Below are positions 48,822 through 62,030 of a DNA stretch of 64,000 nt, piece by piece (position 1 is the stretch's first letter; every line of letters starts with the position of its first letter). The notes beneath the pieces are model-generated. The model saw only the letters and a list, made by a program, of their open reading frames with translations. It ran no database searches and was not told where the DNA came from. The stretch comes from Dioscorea cayenensis subsp. rotundata (lineage: Eukaryota > Streptophyta > Magnoliopsida > Dioscoreales > Dioscoreaceae), in NCBI RefSeq assembly GCF_009730915.1, contig NC_052477.1:62001-126000 (forward strand), read 5' to 3'. Position numbers and translations under genes: made by a program.

Positions 48822-49309
48822 CCCTCTTGGTCGACGATCAACGAGCTTGAGCTTGCCGATCAACCTATCTACTGCTCCGGTCGTGGCTGCCGTTTGGATT
48901 TCGTGGGTGCTGGTTTGATCTAAAGCAGGAATCAATGTTCTTGTCCCTTGTTTTCTTCTTCAATTCAATGGTTTAATCGCTTCGAGCTTTGTGTAGTGAT
49001 CAGTTCTTGTTCTAGGTGGTCATCCTCTCCATTTTCTTGTTATATAAACTGTTTATGCGTTGTTTCGTTCTGCATTGCTTATTCTAGGGTTTCAGTGTTT
49101 GATACTGGTTCGTGGATTTCTTTGTTTCAAGTGATTTTCAGGGGATAAGTAGAAATGCAAAAGAAAAAATCAATTTTGGTTAAATTTGCAAACTTTGATT
49201 TTTTATGAATGCCAGAGAATGTCTCCCTTATGATCGATTTTGTGTTTGTAGGATGTGATACATGCCTGCTTTGGATAAGTATTTGGGAGACCTCGCCTAG
49301 TGTTTAAAA

Positions 49310-52300
49310 ATGGTACTGTTTTTATCTATTGGTGAATTGAAAGAACCTCATATGCCTTGTTTATGGTTATTGTATTATTACCGCTTGTTTCCTGAATAGG
49401 TCAAAGAAGAAGATTGCTCTGATAGCAATGCATGTTCAAATGCTGAAGTGATCAATCAAAATTTGATCAAGGATGAGCCATTGGATTTGAAGCCAGCTCT
49501 GGAAACAGAGGTGAAGGCCTTAGTTTAAGTTTGCAGTTCATACTTTTACTTAAAACGTCAGTTGGTATCATTCTTTGTGCAATAAGTATACATAGGTACA
49601 ACTTTTTTTTAATGATGCTAGTGATGGTTTTGTGTTGCCAGTGTGGTTTAAAACATGACATCTTATAAAGCAAAAATGTATGACTTGTTGATTAAGAGAA
49701 AAAAAAAATATCTTTCCTACAAGTTAGGTTAGCTGTAATGCTTAATGCTCCACTGTTATATTCTCGTCATAGATGGCTAGTTTTCCAACTGGTTATTTTC
49801 ATGCATCACAATTGTCATTGTATCACTTCCTTTGGTCAAAGTTGACTGCTTTGCTTTGCTTTTAGTCAAGTTAAGGATGATTGATTATTGATTATCAGTT
49901 ATAGAATGCATTGGTGAATTTGTGTGTGAATCAAATGGTTGATGTGATCTATGTTGAACAATTTACCTTGCTGCTGCAGTTTAGCCTAGGTTTTTCCTGA
50001 CCATATACTCATCATTATATGACTACAGGTATGTTTAATTCCTTTATCAGCGGGTGTATATCATTCTCTTCATAATTACTTGGTGCATTTTGGTTAGTCT
50101 GTTTGATGTACGGAAGTCAAATAAACGAATTACTCTACTCTAGCACAAAATCTAATGCCCATGCGTTGGCAAAACTAAGATTTGTTTTTTAGCAGGCCCA
50201 CTTCAGATGCATGTTATATCTATCTTCTGCTTAAGTACTTATTTCAGTTTTTTTTATTGTAGAGAATTCATTCAAGTTCATCCGGTGGTCATTTGAAATC
50301 ATATTTTGTTGGAATGGGATTTTCACCATCCCTTGTTGATAAAGTGATCAAGGAACATGGTAGGCATATATGCAATCCTTGTGGAGGTGTTCCACTTTTT
50401 AATATGTATGCACTTATTTCAACTATTTATTCTTGTCTATTGATCAACATGCATGTTTTCTTGAATTCAGGTGAAGGTGATGCTAACCTGCTATTGGAAA
50501 CTCTCTTTACATATTCTGTGAGTGGTTATTTCTGCATATTTATATGATGTTTCTTATCTAAATAAAACAATAAGGACCTTCTTGTTTATTGTGCCTCCAA
50601 GTAATATATTGTCTTGTACTTAATGCTTGGATAATTTTCTGGCTGACTTAGGCTCTTGAGAAGTCCAGTAGTCCCAAAGCTTCAGATTCTAAGGATGGAT
50701 TATCTGGTTCTGACAAGGAAGGGGGTGATTCACCTCTTAACTTTACTTCGGATGATGAAGAAATGGAGGTATATCTTTAACAATTCATTTTCCTTGTAAG
50801 CACAACTTCTACTTGTCTAGAATCACATGTGTAGTGTCTATTCTGCTATTCACATCATCAATTCTGGAGCGTGGAAATTTTGTTTGGTTGGATTTTCCAT
50901 AATTCCATGCCATATTCTTACTATTGCTTTTTGGGCGTTCCAGATATGCATTTAATTTGTTTGTCCTTAGGTACTAAATGTTTTTGCATATTCACCTTTG
51001 TATAGTTCTCAGTTCTTGTTGACACATTACAGGGGCACACTGAGCCTGTTAATGTTGACTTGGATGACAAGAGGTCTTACTTGTTAATGATGGATTTTTC
51101 AGAGGAAGAAGTTGCCATGGCAATAAATAACCTAGGTTAATAAACTTCTCTCTGCTCCTTTGGTGATATATTGTCATTCAGTTCACATTGTATTGGTGTA
51201 ATGTCAATGATGATTTCAACATAAGTATGAAGCCTTGTTTTTTCAAGATTGAATATTTGCATCTCTACATCTCTAGAGGACAAGATCAAATTTTCTTGCC
51301 ATATTTGTCGTTATTGTTGCATTTGCATAACTTGAATTAGTTTTCTAACTGTTTAGCCCAGTGGTAGACATTCCATTTTTTAATAGATTGCTGTTCAGAA
51401 TCCTACATACTGTTTGAGCTTGTAGAGATGATCTTTTGCGTTTTGAACAATGGAGGACTTACAACCTAAACATCGTCTGTGTGTAGGTTCTTATCCATGC
51501 ATCACTTTCTGCTTGTGATTCGGATGTGTTTACATGACCACATCCACATTTGACTTAATACTAATATACACCTAAGTTATAGTGGTCAATTAATGTCTGC
51601 TTGTTATTACTTATCATGCTTCTCTTTGAAAGAATAAAATTTGCATTTTACTTCTTTATTGCTTGAAAATGTTTATTGGGTTATGCATTATTAAGGTTTG
51701 ATGACATTGTGTTTTTGTATTTGACCAATTCATTCTGTATTTCAGGTGAAAATGCTCTTCTTACAGAACTTGTAGATTTTATAGTTGCTGCACAAACAAT
51801 AGATCACTCTAAAGAGAAGGCGCTGAATGGCTTAATTCACATTGATGACGGGAAGAATAAGGTTCTTTTTTCTCTTTGGTGAAGCTTTTGTTCCTCAAGC
51901 TGTTTTGTGTTCTTAGCTTCTGCTAAATGCTTAAGTCTTCTTTGGATGCTCCTCTACTGAAGTCCATATCATTGTCATGAATTTTAGGAGCTTTGTTTTT
52001 GTTATTCTGCTTAGTAAGCTATTAATTTGGTTAATTATACCCTATTGCCATAAGTTACTATTGTCCATATATTTTATCCTGGATCCTTTTATAATTTCAT
52101 GTTGATATAAACTTAAACAATGCACTCACAAAACATTGGGTAAGAAGATTTAGCCCACAATTATGTCCATTGGATTAAAAAATTTTTACCGCACAAATAG
52201 TCAAATTTCCTTGAGAGCTTTGATAAAGTATTCACGTGCATGTGTTTTTCACCATTTCATTCTACTGATGTTGGTTTTTATTTGACCTTTTTGCTTTTTG

Positions 52301-55251
52301 TAGGATTGTTATATTGAAATCAATTTCTATTTTGTCATTCCATCTACATGTGAACATGATCGAGTTATTTATCTTAATGGACTGGGAAAAGATCAAAATG
52401 CGGCACTCATATGCTATTATAGCTTTTGATAAGCTTGTCTTTGACAACTGCCCATGCAAACATAGTCTTGCTCCTGTAAAGTTGTTCTTTGGGTCAAAAT
52501 TCACAAACATATTTTCTACATTTCTTGGTTACCAATTACCATGTTATCATAAACTGCAAAATTTGAATTTGTCAATTTTGCGTATGAGTTCTGACTTCAT
52601 TATGTAGATGCCATGATTATAAAGAAAAAAGGGCATATTTTTCAGGAAGCTACTACGGAAACTCTGTTTGGCACGATGGACAAGACTCTTTGCTTGCTTC
52701 AGATGGGTTTTACGGAACGTGAAATATCCATTGCTGTCGACAAACTTGGTAAGTATAGTTTCACGAATGTGTGAATGGAGCAATTTGTAAGAGTTAGAAG
52801 TTAAGCATTTGATGTCACTTTGGGTTCTCATTGCAGCTTCCTAGATTTCTGTTTTTCTATGTTTGGGAAGCACATAATCTTTCAGCAGCATCTGACCCCA
52901 CCCATATGTATTAGGTCATCTGTTAGTATTTGGCTTTATTTTCTACATATATAGCGAATCATTTAGGTTTGTTGAGTGTAATATTAGAACTATATTTGGT
53001 TGGTATGTTCTATACTTTAGAGTTCATTTTCAATCAACTAAAATTGATTGATCGAGGAGAATTAATCCTTGTTTAATGTCATTTAGTGTCCTGTGATTGC
53101 TCTTTCATCCTACATGTTACCCTCAAAATGTCTACACTCTTCAATTAAAGAACTTGCTGCATATTATTTCTGTAATATCAAGCATCAGAACTAGCAAGCA
53201 TCTCTGTACTTTCTTTGCTGCTGATATTTGATTGCTTCTTGGTGTGAAAAAAAAAATGTTTTCTTTTTTTCAGGAATAGATGTTCCCATTCGTAGGCTTG
53301 CAGAATCAATAATGTCTACCAGGTTGCCAAATACAGCTGTCAAAGAAGAATATGAGGTAACTGACCCAGTAATTACACACACACACATCTGCAACCTTTT
53401 GTGTTGCTGAATATTGGTAGTGGTACAATAAGCCTTTTCAGTGCTCCAACAAGGTTGCTCATGGGTGAACTAAGGGTCACGAGTCTTCACATGTGTGATT
53501 AGTCATTGCGCACTTAGCTCTCTTCAGATCCCTTGTTCTCAGGGTACTTGGTCTACTGAACTGCCCATTATCTGTAGATTGATGTTTTAGTACATTATTT
53601 GTGTCTTTGAACTAAGAGTTCTTCAATTATTGAAGTTACTGTCTATGTCTTTGACATTATATGTGAACGCATCTGAGTTGGTCTATGCCTCTGTCCAATC
53701 TGTTGGTCAAAGACATCTTCAGATCAGATCTAAAGGGTTTAGAAGGTTTATATGGAGACATAGGATGATTTTGACTTTTGAGTGAAGAGGTCCTTGCTAT
53801 CATATGTAAGAATCTACAAGATGCGTTCACAATCACCATCACCGTCAGAAACCATCGACAAGACATTTTCAAGTTCTTATACACTTTGCATTTTGCAGTA
53901 TCAAAATGAATCGAATTGGGAGAAGAATGCATCAGAAGGATATTCGAAGCGCAATTGTCCTGCTGAATTCATGGAACCAAATGCATCAACTTCAGATTTT
54001 ATTCTGAAAACAGCAAAGAAGGCTAAAAATATTGCAGTAGATGACATGGAAGCCTCTAGCAGTAAACACAAGCAACCAGGAGTAGCTAATTCGAAGGGGT
54101 CATGTTACGCTGAGCATAACTTTTACGAGGAGTTCAGAAACCCACCGGGCACAAGTTGGATCAAGGAAGAAACACCCAATCTGACAGCTCCCAGTCACCT
54201 ACACTCAGATGCATCATGGATAAAGGATGAAATTCCTGAACAAACAGCATCCTATGTGCAGAGGAATGTCCCGGCAATCCTATGCAGACCTCCGTATTTC
54301 TTCTATGGAAATGTCATTGATACTCCTCAGGTGACATGGAAAAAAAGTTATCACAATTCCTGTATGCAGTTGAGCCAGAATTTGTGAATTCTCAGTTCTT
54401 TTTCGGCCTTCATCAGGAAAGAGGGATATCTTCACAATCTACCTACTGAGAAAAGGTTTCATATACTGCCGAAGCCACCGATGACAATTGAAGATGCACT
54501 GCCACAAACAAAAATGGTGGCATCATGGGATACCCGGAAGCAGATAAGCTGTATTAATTTTGACAGTACTGGTATCACTCGTTTGTGCGAGCGGCTAGGC
54601 AAGATGATGATGGACTCACAAGGAGTGTTATCCAAAGAACAACAAATTGACACTCTTCACCAGTGCAAGACCTCGAACCTTCTATGGGTCGGCCCACACA
54701 GGCTGAGCCCTATAGAGGCCGAACAAGTGGAGCAAATCTTAGGGTACCCAGTTCGGCATACTGAAATCTGGGGCATGGAACCGTCTGATAGACTTAAAGT
54801 GTTAAAATACAGCTTCCAGACTGATACTCTTGGTTATCATCTTTCTGTTCTGAAGGCTATGTATCCTGGTGGATTACGGGTGCTGTCCATTTTTAGCGGA
54901 ATTGGAGGTGCTGAAGTAACCCTGCACAGGCTCGGTATTCGTCTCAATTGTGTAGTTTCTGTCGAATCATCAGAAACCAATCGGAAAATCTTTAAGAGGT
55001 GGTGGCAAAAAACAGGACAGCCTGGACAATTAGTGCAGATGGGAGGTGTCGGGATGCTGACCAGTCATAAGCTAGAACAATTAATGAAGGAATACGGTGA
55101 TTTTGATATTGTCATCGGTGCCAATCCAGGTTCTTATACTTCCAGGACTACCAGCGCAGGCGATTTCTCCATGGGAATGGACATAAGCCTTTTCTTCGAA
55201 TACGTACGTGTACTACAACGAGTAAGGAGCATGGCGGGAAGAAGCAGATGA
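49310..55251 (+). CDS. DRM3: DRM3-like domains-rearranged methyltransferase homologue, 10 coding exons, about 710 aa
   Basis: Exons are 49310-49312, 49400-49510, 50263-50359, 50471-50517, 50652-50768, 51033-51135, 51746-51861, 52646-52748, 53274-53356 and 53899-55251. Exon 1 gives only the start Met. Three UBA domains are visible: SYFVGMGFSPSLVDKVI, YLLMMDFSEEEVAMAI and CLLQMGFTEREISIAV. The methyltransferase part has the DRM order with AdoMet-site FSGIGGAEVTLHRLGI, but where active DRM2 has the Pro-Cys of motif IV, this one reads GANPGSYTS. Loss of the catalytic Cys matches DRM3, which supports DRM2 in RNA-directed DNA methylation without methylating. Exon 10 has A7 at 54340-54346 (five expected) and T5 at 54399-54403 (four expected). 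Together they keep the frame but, read literally, put a stop between them; likely sequence errors. Confidence 0.9.
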
Positions 55252-57797
55252 TTTGTTAATATCAATCGTATTTCCCGAGCTATGATCGTATGGTGTATTA
55301 CCTTTGTTCTGGTTTCTGGTTCCTGTCTTTGTAAGAAACAATGCATCTTCAATGACATGTTGCCTACCAAATTACATTGGATCTCTCATTTATTTATTTA
55401 TTTATTTTGTCATGCTTGTGAATTTGAATATGAATGATTAACTTACAGCCAAGAATGAAGGCTTTCAGGGGCCATTGAGAGGTCTATATTCAACTTACTA
55501 GCACCATCATCATATATTACAATGTTTGCATCCACATTATGAATCACTGAATGAGGAATCCAACACAATGTAGGCCAATATTAATCATCATTTTGTCATT
55601 GGACCCCTCCATTTTCCTTAGTCAATGGCTGTGATTTTGTATGCCATTTTTTTCTTCTTCTTCAAATGATTAAAAAGTCTTCCATACTTCTCTAGATAAG
55701 CCTTCCCAAACTCATATCTTAATAGCTCACCTAATTAGGTACCTCGGCCTCGGTGGTCATCATCGGCTTCTATTTAATTTTTTGCTTTGCCTTGTAGTTT
55801 TAGAAGTTTATTTCTTCTTCCTTTGATGAAGCACTAAGCAAAGTAAACTCAACTTAAAAGTTCAAAAACAAAAGTGTGCTAATCTCTTTTGCTCCACTAA
55901 TATTTTCTTTGATACTTAGTGCCTTAGTGCTTGTGTTGATGATGAATGGATGTGATGATTATGATTGATAATAAGTTTTGTCTATTGAAAGCAATGCAGA
56001 AAAAAAAGAAAGTAGAAGATGCTCTTGATATACCTCGATTCCTCTATTTTCGATTTACTTTTCTAAGTTTATAAAATGACGAGCTTACGAATCTTTGAAC
56101 AATTTTATTCATCAACAACATTCATTAGTGAAATCATTCCAGATACTGAATATTAGCATTCAGGATCCTGTTTATGTTTTGCATTAGATAAGACTAAGAG
56201 CAGAGAACAACATTTCAATCCAATTCGACTTTCTTTCATGTCACCAAAAGATGAATAATAAAAAGCGAACAATTTTTCTGACCGACCTTCGCCCCACCAC
56301 CTGAAAAAAAGCATTCTATGCACTTAATCTTTGAACTTATTTAAAAGATTCAAATGATTCAAAAAGGCAACACTAAACTTTATTTTCAGTTTTCAACTGT
56401 AATCATGAATACATTATACAAGCTTAACACTTTGATCTCAAAGTTTTATCACTAAATCACACGTTTGACTAGTTTAATAACAAAAAGCATTAAAGAGGAG
56501 TTTAACTTTTACTTAAATAAACAGTCATATGATCTGTGATCTCAGTATAATAATAAATCTATTTCGATTTCAATTAAACTAACCATGTGATCGTTAATGT
56601 TAATTAGATTATCCTCCCTTGCTACTGCATGTCAGCTACAATATCGTGTGACAATTGAGCACTCTTTCTTCTACGAATCTTGTAGAAAACTCTAATTTCT
56701 GATAATAAAGTATTACGAGCTTGAATCACTACGTCAGTTATCGAAATTTATAGTTGTTGAGAGTGATATCACTAGTTTAGTTGGTTCTTGATGGGCATTG
56801 CTTGAAAGTTACGAACATCTCTGTAAGTCAACTCTATATGGGCAGTTCAAGTAGGCCTTTTTATTTTATTATGCTAAACAACAAACCAGACATCATCCAT
56901 TGAGATGCATACTCTGTATTGGCCTTCAATTTCAGCAAGCATCCTGACATATTCAACGCCAAATTTCCGATTAAAAAAAAATTGTATGCAGTTTACAGAG
57001 TTCCTAGGTTTGTTTTCTATTCAATTATTCATTAGGTGGATGTGTTAAACACAAGTATTTAATTGTTATGATTAAATAGTTTATGATTATTTTACTGAAC
57101 AAGTGCAGAATTAGTATTATTATCTTTTGGGAAGCAAATTCTCAGTATAATAAAGAAGAACATAATAAAACAATTTCTTTGTATTTGAACATGAATGTTA
57201 GGTTTTAAACTTTACAAAAGCCTGCAAATTGCATAGCTTAGGACAATAAAAATATGAAGCCAGACATAATCACACCCTTCCCACTACTCACACAACACAA
57301 AAAGCTTCAGATACGTTTTGGTTTTGTTCTAAAAGTACTGTTAAGCACACCAAAATGACCGATCTCTGTTTTGTTTTCTTACATGCTTCATTATTTCTGT
57401 TTGAATTATTGTATCTTTAGGCCATTGACCAAACTACCCCTTCACCAAATATGCGAGCACTTTTTCGACTTTTCAGCTCTTATATATAGACCTTCATTCA
57501 TTCATGGCTTCTCAGTTTGCACTTCATTCATGCAAAGTTTGCTTTGAATCATGTAATGTTGGTGTCTTTCCAGCCCGATTTCAACTCTTCGATTTTTTTT
57601 CTTCTGTTTATCCTGTCTATTTCAGCTATTCAGTAAAACCGACCCTTATATCATATACCCCTCATAGCACATTTTTATACTATATATGTAGTCCTTGAGT
57701 TACCCACATAATGTAATCAGATAACTCTGGATTGGTAAGTTTAGTCAAACAGAGTGGTAGATAAATCCTTGTTTTTGTTTCTGAAATAAGCTAGACA
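55252..57797. other. Long spacer between DRM3-like and BOR genes
   Basis: AT-rich, no recognisable gene or repeat. A TATATATAGA at about 57480 is the best core promoter candidate for the BOR gene. Confidence 0.5.
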
Positions 57798-60700
57798 ATG
57801 GAAGAAACCTTTGTTCCATTCGTGGGATCAAGAATGACCTTCAGGGGAAGATTACTATGTTACAAACAAGACTGGATCGGCGGCTTTAGAGCTGGAGTCA
57901 GGTCTTAACTGCAATTTATTTCTCATCTTATTATTTCTGAATAATGTGTCGGAAAGTCATGTATTAAACATATGATCCAGGATTTTGGCTCCAACTACGT
58001 ACATATTTTTTGCATCCGCAATCCCTGTCATATCCTTTGGCGAACAACTCGAGAGAAATACGGGTAATAAGATACATGTTTGGCTAGAGCTGTATGTGCT
58101 AATTGTAATGGATGATACATTTTTATGGCAGATGGACTTATAACAGCGGTTCAGACATTAGTGTCTACTGCACTATGTGGCATCATACATTCGATTATAG
58201 GAGGTCAGCCTTTTGCTAATTCTCGGTGTTGCTGAGCCAACGGTGCTTATGTACACTTTCATGTTTAACTTTGCTAAAGATAGATCGGATTTGGGTCCCA
58301 AGCTTTTTTTAGCATGGACAGCATGGTAAAGTATTTGACTTCTGAAAGTTCGATTTATTTAGATTGAAGATTTCTGCAACTCGCTTTTTATGCTTTCTGA
58401 CTTATGCAGGGTATGTGTATGGACAGCAGGATTGTTATTCTTGTTGTCTATTTTAGGTGCATGTTCGATTATCAATAGGTTTACTCGTGTAGCAGGCGAG
58501 CTATTCGGTATGCTTATTGCGATGCTATTCATGCAACAAGCAATAGAAGTAAGAATTCAGAATCAAAACCAGTGCAAATTTCATATGAATTCTTTTGGTG
58601 TATGATTAATCCATGAATTGATCAATTGATGCAACAGGGAGTAATCGATGAATTTCGCATACCGAAAAGAGAAGACCCGCGAGCACTGGAATTTGTTCCA
58701 TCTTGGAGATTCGGCAATGGGATGTTTGCTCTTGTTCTGTCATTTGGTCTTCTGATCACTGCATTAAGAAGCAGGAAAGCTCGATCATGGCGATATGGAA
58801 CAGGTATGAAAAAGCTAACAGGAACGAACTCTTGGTATTACTAAAAAAATTAAAAACCAAGTATTGAAAAAGGAGCATTTATTTATTTGAAGGATGGTTG
58901 CGAGGATTTATAGCCGACTATGGAGTTCCCTTGATGGTTCTAGTTTGGACTGGAGTTTCTTATATACCTTCTAGTAGTGTTCCTAAAGGAATACCGAGAA
59001 GACTCTTCAGTCCGAATCCATGGTCACCGGGTGCATATGAAAACTGGACTGTCATCAAGGCATGTTCTTGATATTGAATTCAATTTTACTGAATGTAGTG
59101 AATATACTGACAAACAAATATTAACAGGAAATGTTGCATGTGCCATTCCTTTACATACTCGGAGCTTTCATTCCGGCTACAATGATAGCAGTCTTGTATT
59201 ATTTCGATCATAGTGTGGCATCTCAATTAGCTCAGCAGAAAGAATTCAACTTGCAGAAACCGGCATCATTTCATTATGATCTACTTCTTCTTGGCTTCTT
59301 GGTAAATAATTCCTCTATCTATGACAAATTCAACGACAGTTAATTAAGTTTGGTTTCACTGTGTTTTTGAACTACAGACCTTACTATGTGGCCTAATTGG
59401 AATTCCTCCATCAAATGGTGTCATCCCACAATCTCCGATGCACACTAAAAGCTTGGCCACTCTTAAGCATCAGGTAATCTAGAGAACTCACATTGAGATT
59501 GAAGTAATCAACAATCACAGAAAAAAAAAAGAAGAAAAACCGAAAACTGATGTTGCTTTACTTCACCGATACATTCTGCAGTTGCTTCGTAATCGACTCG
59601 TAGAGACAGCACGGGAGAGCCTGCGTCAGAATTCAAGCCTAGGACAGTTATATGGAAGTATGCAGCAAGCTTATCAGCATATGCAGACTCCATTAATTTA
59701 TCAGGATCAATCAGCTAGAGTATAATTCTGCACATTTCTGTTCTATCACACTTAAAAAGGTCTCATAGATTTTTTTTGTTTTAATAATTTTTTAAATCAA
59801 GTGCTTCATCTGCTTTTGTAGGGACTGAGAGAACTAAAGGAATCAACAATTCAAATGGCATCAAGCATGGGGAACATCGATGCACCAGTTGACGAAACTG
59901 TATTTGATATTGAAAAGGAAATTGATGATCTTTTACCGGTTGAGGTAAAAGAACAGCGGGTAAGCAACTTGCTTCAAGCAATGATGGTAGGAGGCTGTGT
60001 TGCAGCAATGCCATTATTGAAGAAGATTCCGACATCGGTCCTCTGGGGATATTTTGCTTTCATGGCTATCGAAAGCTTACCGGGAAACCAATTCTGGGAA
60101 AGAATACTACTTCTCTTTACTGCTCCAAGCAGGAGATTCAAGTAAAAAAAGAAGCATAAACATTTCTCTTTTGTTCTACCTTTAATGCATTCTAACAGTT
60201 TCCGCTAATATTGCAGGGTTCTTGAAGAATACCATGCAACATTTGTAGAGACTGTACCGTTTAAAACAATCACTACTTTCACTCTTTTCCAAACAGTTTA
60301 CTTGTTGGTGTGCTTTGGAATAACATGGATACCGATTGCCGGAGTACTCTTTCCTCTCATGATCATGCTTTTAGTACCTGTAAGGCAATACTTTCTTCCC
60401 AAGCTCTTCAAAGGAGCACACCTCACAGATTTAGATGCAGCAGAGTATGAGGAATTGCCTGCTTTGCAATTCAATCTTGCATTGGTATGCCATACCATTA
60501 TGCATTTCAATACCATAAATTTATTTTAGTGATTTATACTAACCTCAAATGTTTTTTTTTTCTCTCTCTCTCTCTTTTTGGTTAAAGGAAACGGACTTGG
60601 GTGCGAGGCGGTCGCATGCAGAAGCAGCAGAAATTCTAGATGCGGTAGTGACAAGGAGCCGAGGTGAAGTGAAACATATCAATAGTCCTAAAGTAACTAG

Positions 60701-60881
60701 TTCAACTAGTACACCGGCAAGTAACATTAGGAGCATTCAAAGCCCCCGGTTGTCAGAAAAAGCATATAGCCCACGCCTGAATGAACTTCGGCAGGAGCCA
60801 AGTCCTCATTCAGGTGCAAGAGGATATAGTCCAAGGACTTCCAAGTTGGGAGACAGTTCTGCAAAAACTAGTTCTAACTAG
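57798..60881 (+). CDS. BOR: Boron (borate) transporter, BOR/SLC4 family, 12 exons, about 713 aa
   Basis: Exons are 57798-57901, 57981-58063, 58132-58325, 58410-58548, 58638-58803, 58893-59059, 59128-59301, 59378-59473, 59582-59719, 59822-60141, 60217-60484 and 60588-60881. BOR proteins export borate at the plasma membrane. Seen: [89 protein letters not shown], and a C-terminal tail with SPRL/SPRT-type motifs. Intron 6 starts GC (AAG then GCATGT) instead of GT. Exon 3 has T4 at 58211-58214 (three expected), which would shift the literal frame; I treat it as an error. Whether it is the BOR1/2 or BOR4 type I cannot tell. Confidence 0.95.
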
Positions 60882-62030
60882 AAAGATATGCAAATTTGTC
60901 ATCTGTTTGATAACTTTGACTGGTGTTATGATGTTTGTCTATCTGTTTCATAAGGTGTGGTTTTCTGTATTGCTTTAGGTTTCTGTAATTTGCCCCTTCC
61001 CGGCCTCTCCGTGTAAAATTTCCAGCATAATTTCTACTGAGATCACATGAATAATATTTATCGTATTCAAAATGTTCTCTTTCATGGAATGTCTAATCGT
61101 GCAAACATGCATCAAGGAAATTATTCAATTCTATCAGATTTAATTGTACAATTTGATTGAAGATTAATAGTAAGTATTTCAATGATCCTGGCCCCCAATA
61201 AAAACTAAATTCTTACAAATGCTGACAAGTGGTAAAACAGCCACAATCCGAAAAGATGAACAGTGTGGCATGATAGAAATAATGTCTTTGAACACAAAGT
61301 TGGAATGAATTGATAGACAGTGGAAAAGATTAGTGGTTGTGGTTCATTTGATGCGAAAGATTGATGTTATTATATCATGAAGTTCACCATTGAATTTTTC
61401 CAATCATTTTGTCTGAGCTTTGTGGATGCCGAAGGCACGTAGTTTTCACAAGCTTGACTTTCGCACAAAATTTCCATTCTAAGTTGTCAAGAATACTATA
61501 GCTAATGTTATGTCTCTTTTACCTTTACCATTCATAGAGAGAAAGATCATGTGCTTATATGTATGATTTTAAACTTACATAATCCTTGATTTCTTTATTA
61601 AGTCTAAATATTAAAGGATTACAAACTAAGCATGCTCGTCTACAGTTTGCAAGCAAATAAAACCAAATAGAAGGTAAGAAGACAGGATGATGCGAAATCA
61701 TAAAGAATCTCAGAAAGCAAGCATACTGAACCATATCATAGTTTAGAAATGTCCACTATCTCTAAATGATATCAAGCATGAGTCCTTATCATGGCATTTT
61801 AATCACTCAATGTGGAGTTCCAAATGTATAAAACTATTAAACAAAGGAGTTGGCTATTAGTCTCTTTCATACATCGGCACCAAAATAATAAAACTACACA
61901 AGATCTTAAGAGAAGATCATTTGATTTGCAGATTTAATTAAGCAGAATAATATACTACTCATCTTTTGTTTTTGCTTTAATACTTAAGGATAGTGAAACA
62001 AACTATTTATTTTATTGAGAAGTACTTGTT
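60882..62030. other. Spacer between convergent BOR and G6PD4 genes
   Basis: Both 3' untranslated regions and AT-rich DNA. Nothing else seen. Confidence 0.5.

Noticed and set aside
48938-49150. Small upstream frame before the DRM3-like gene
   Set aside because: Lies in the probable leader and its intron; no conserved sequence.
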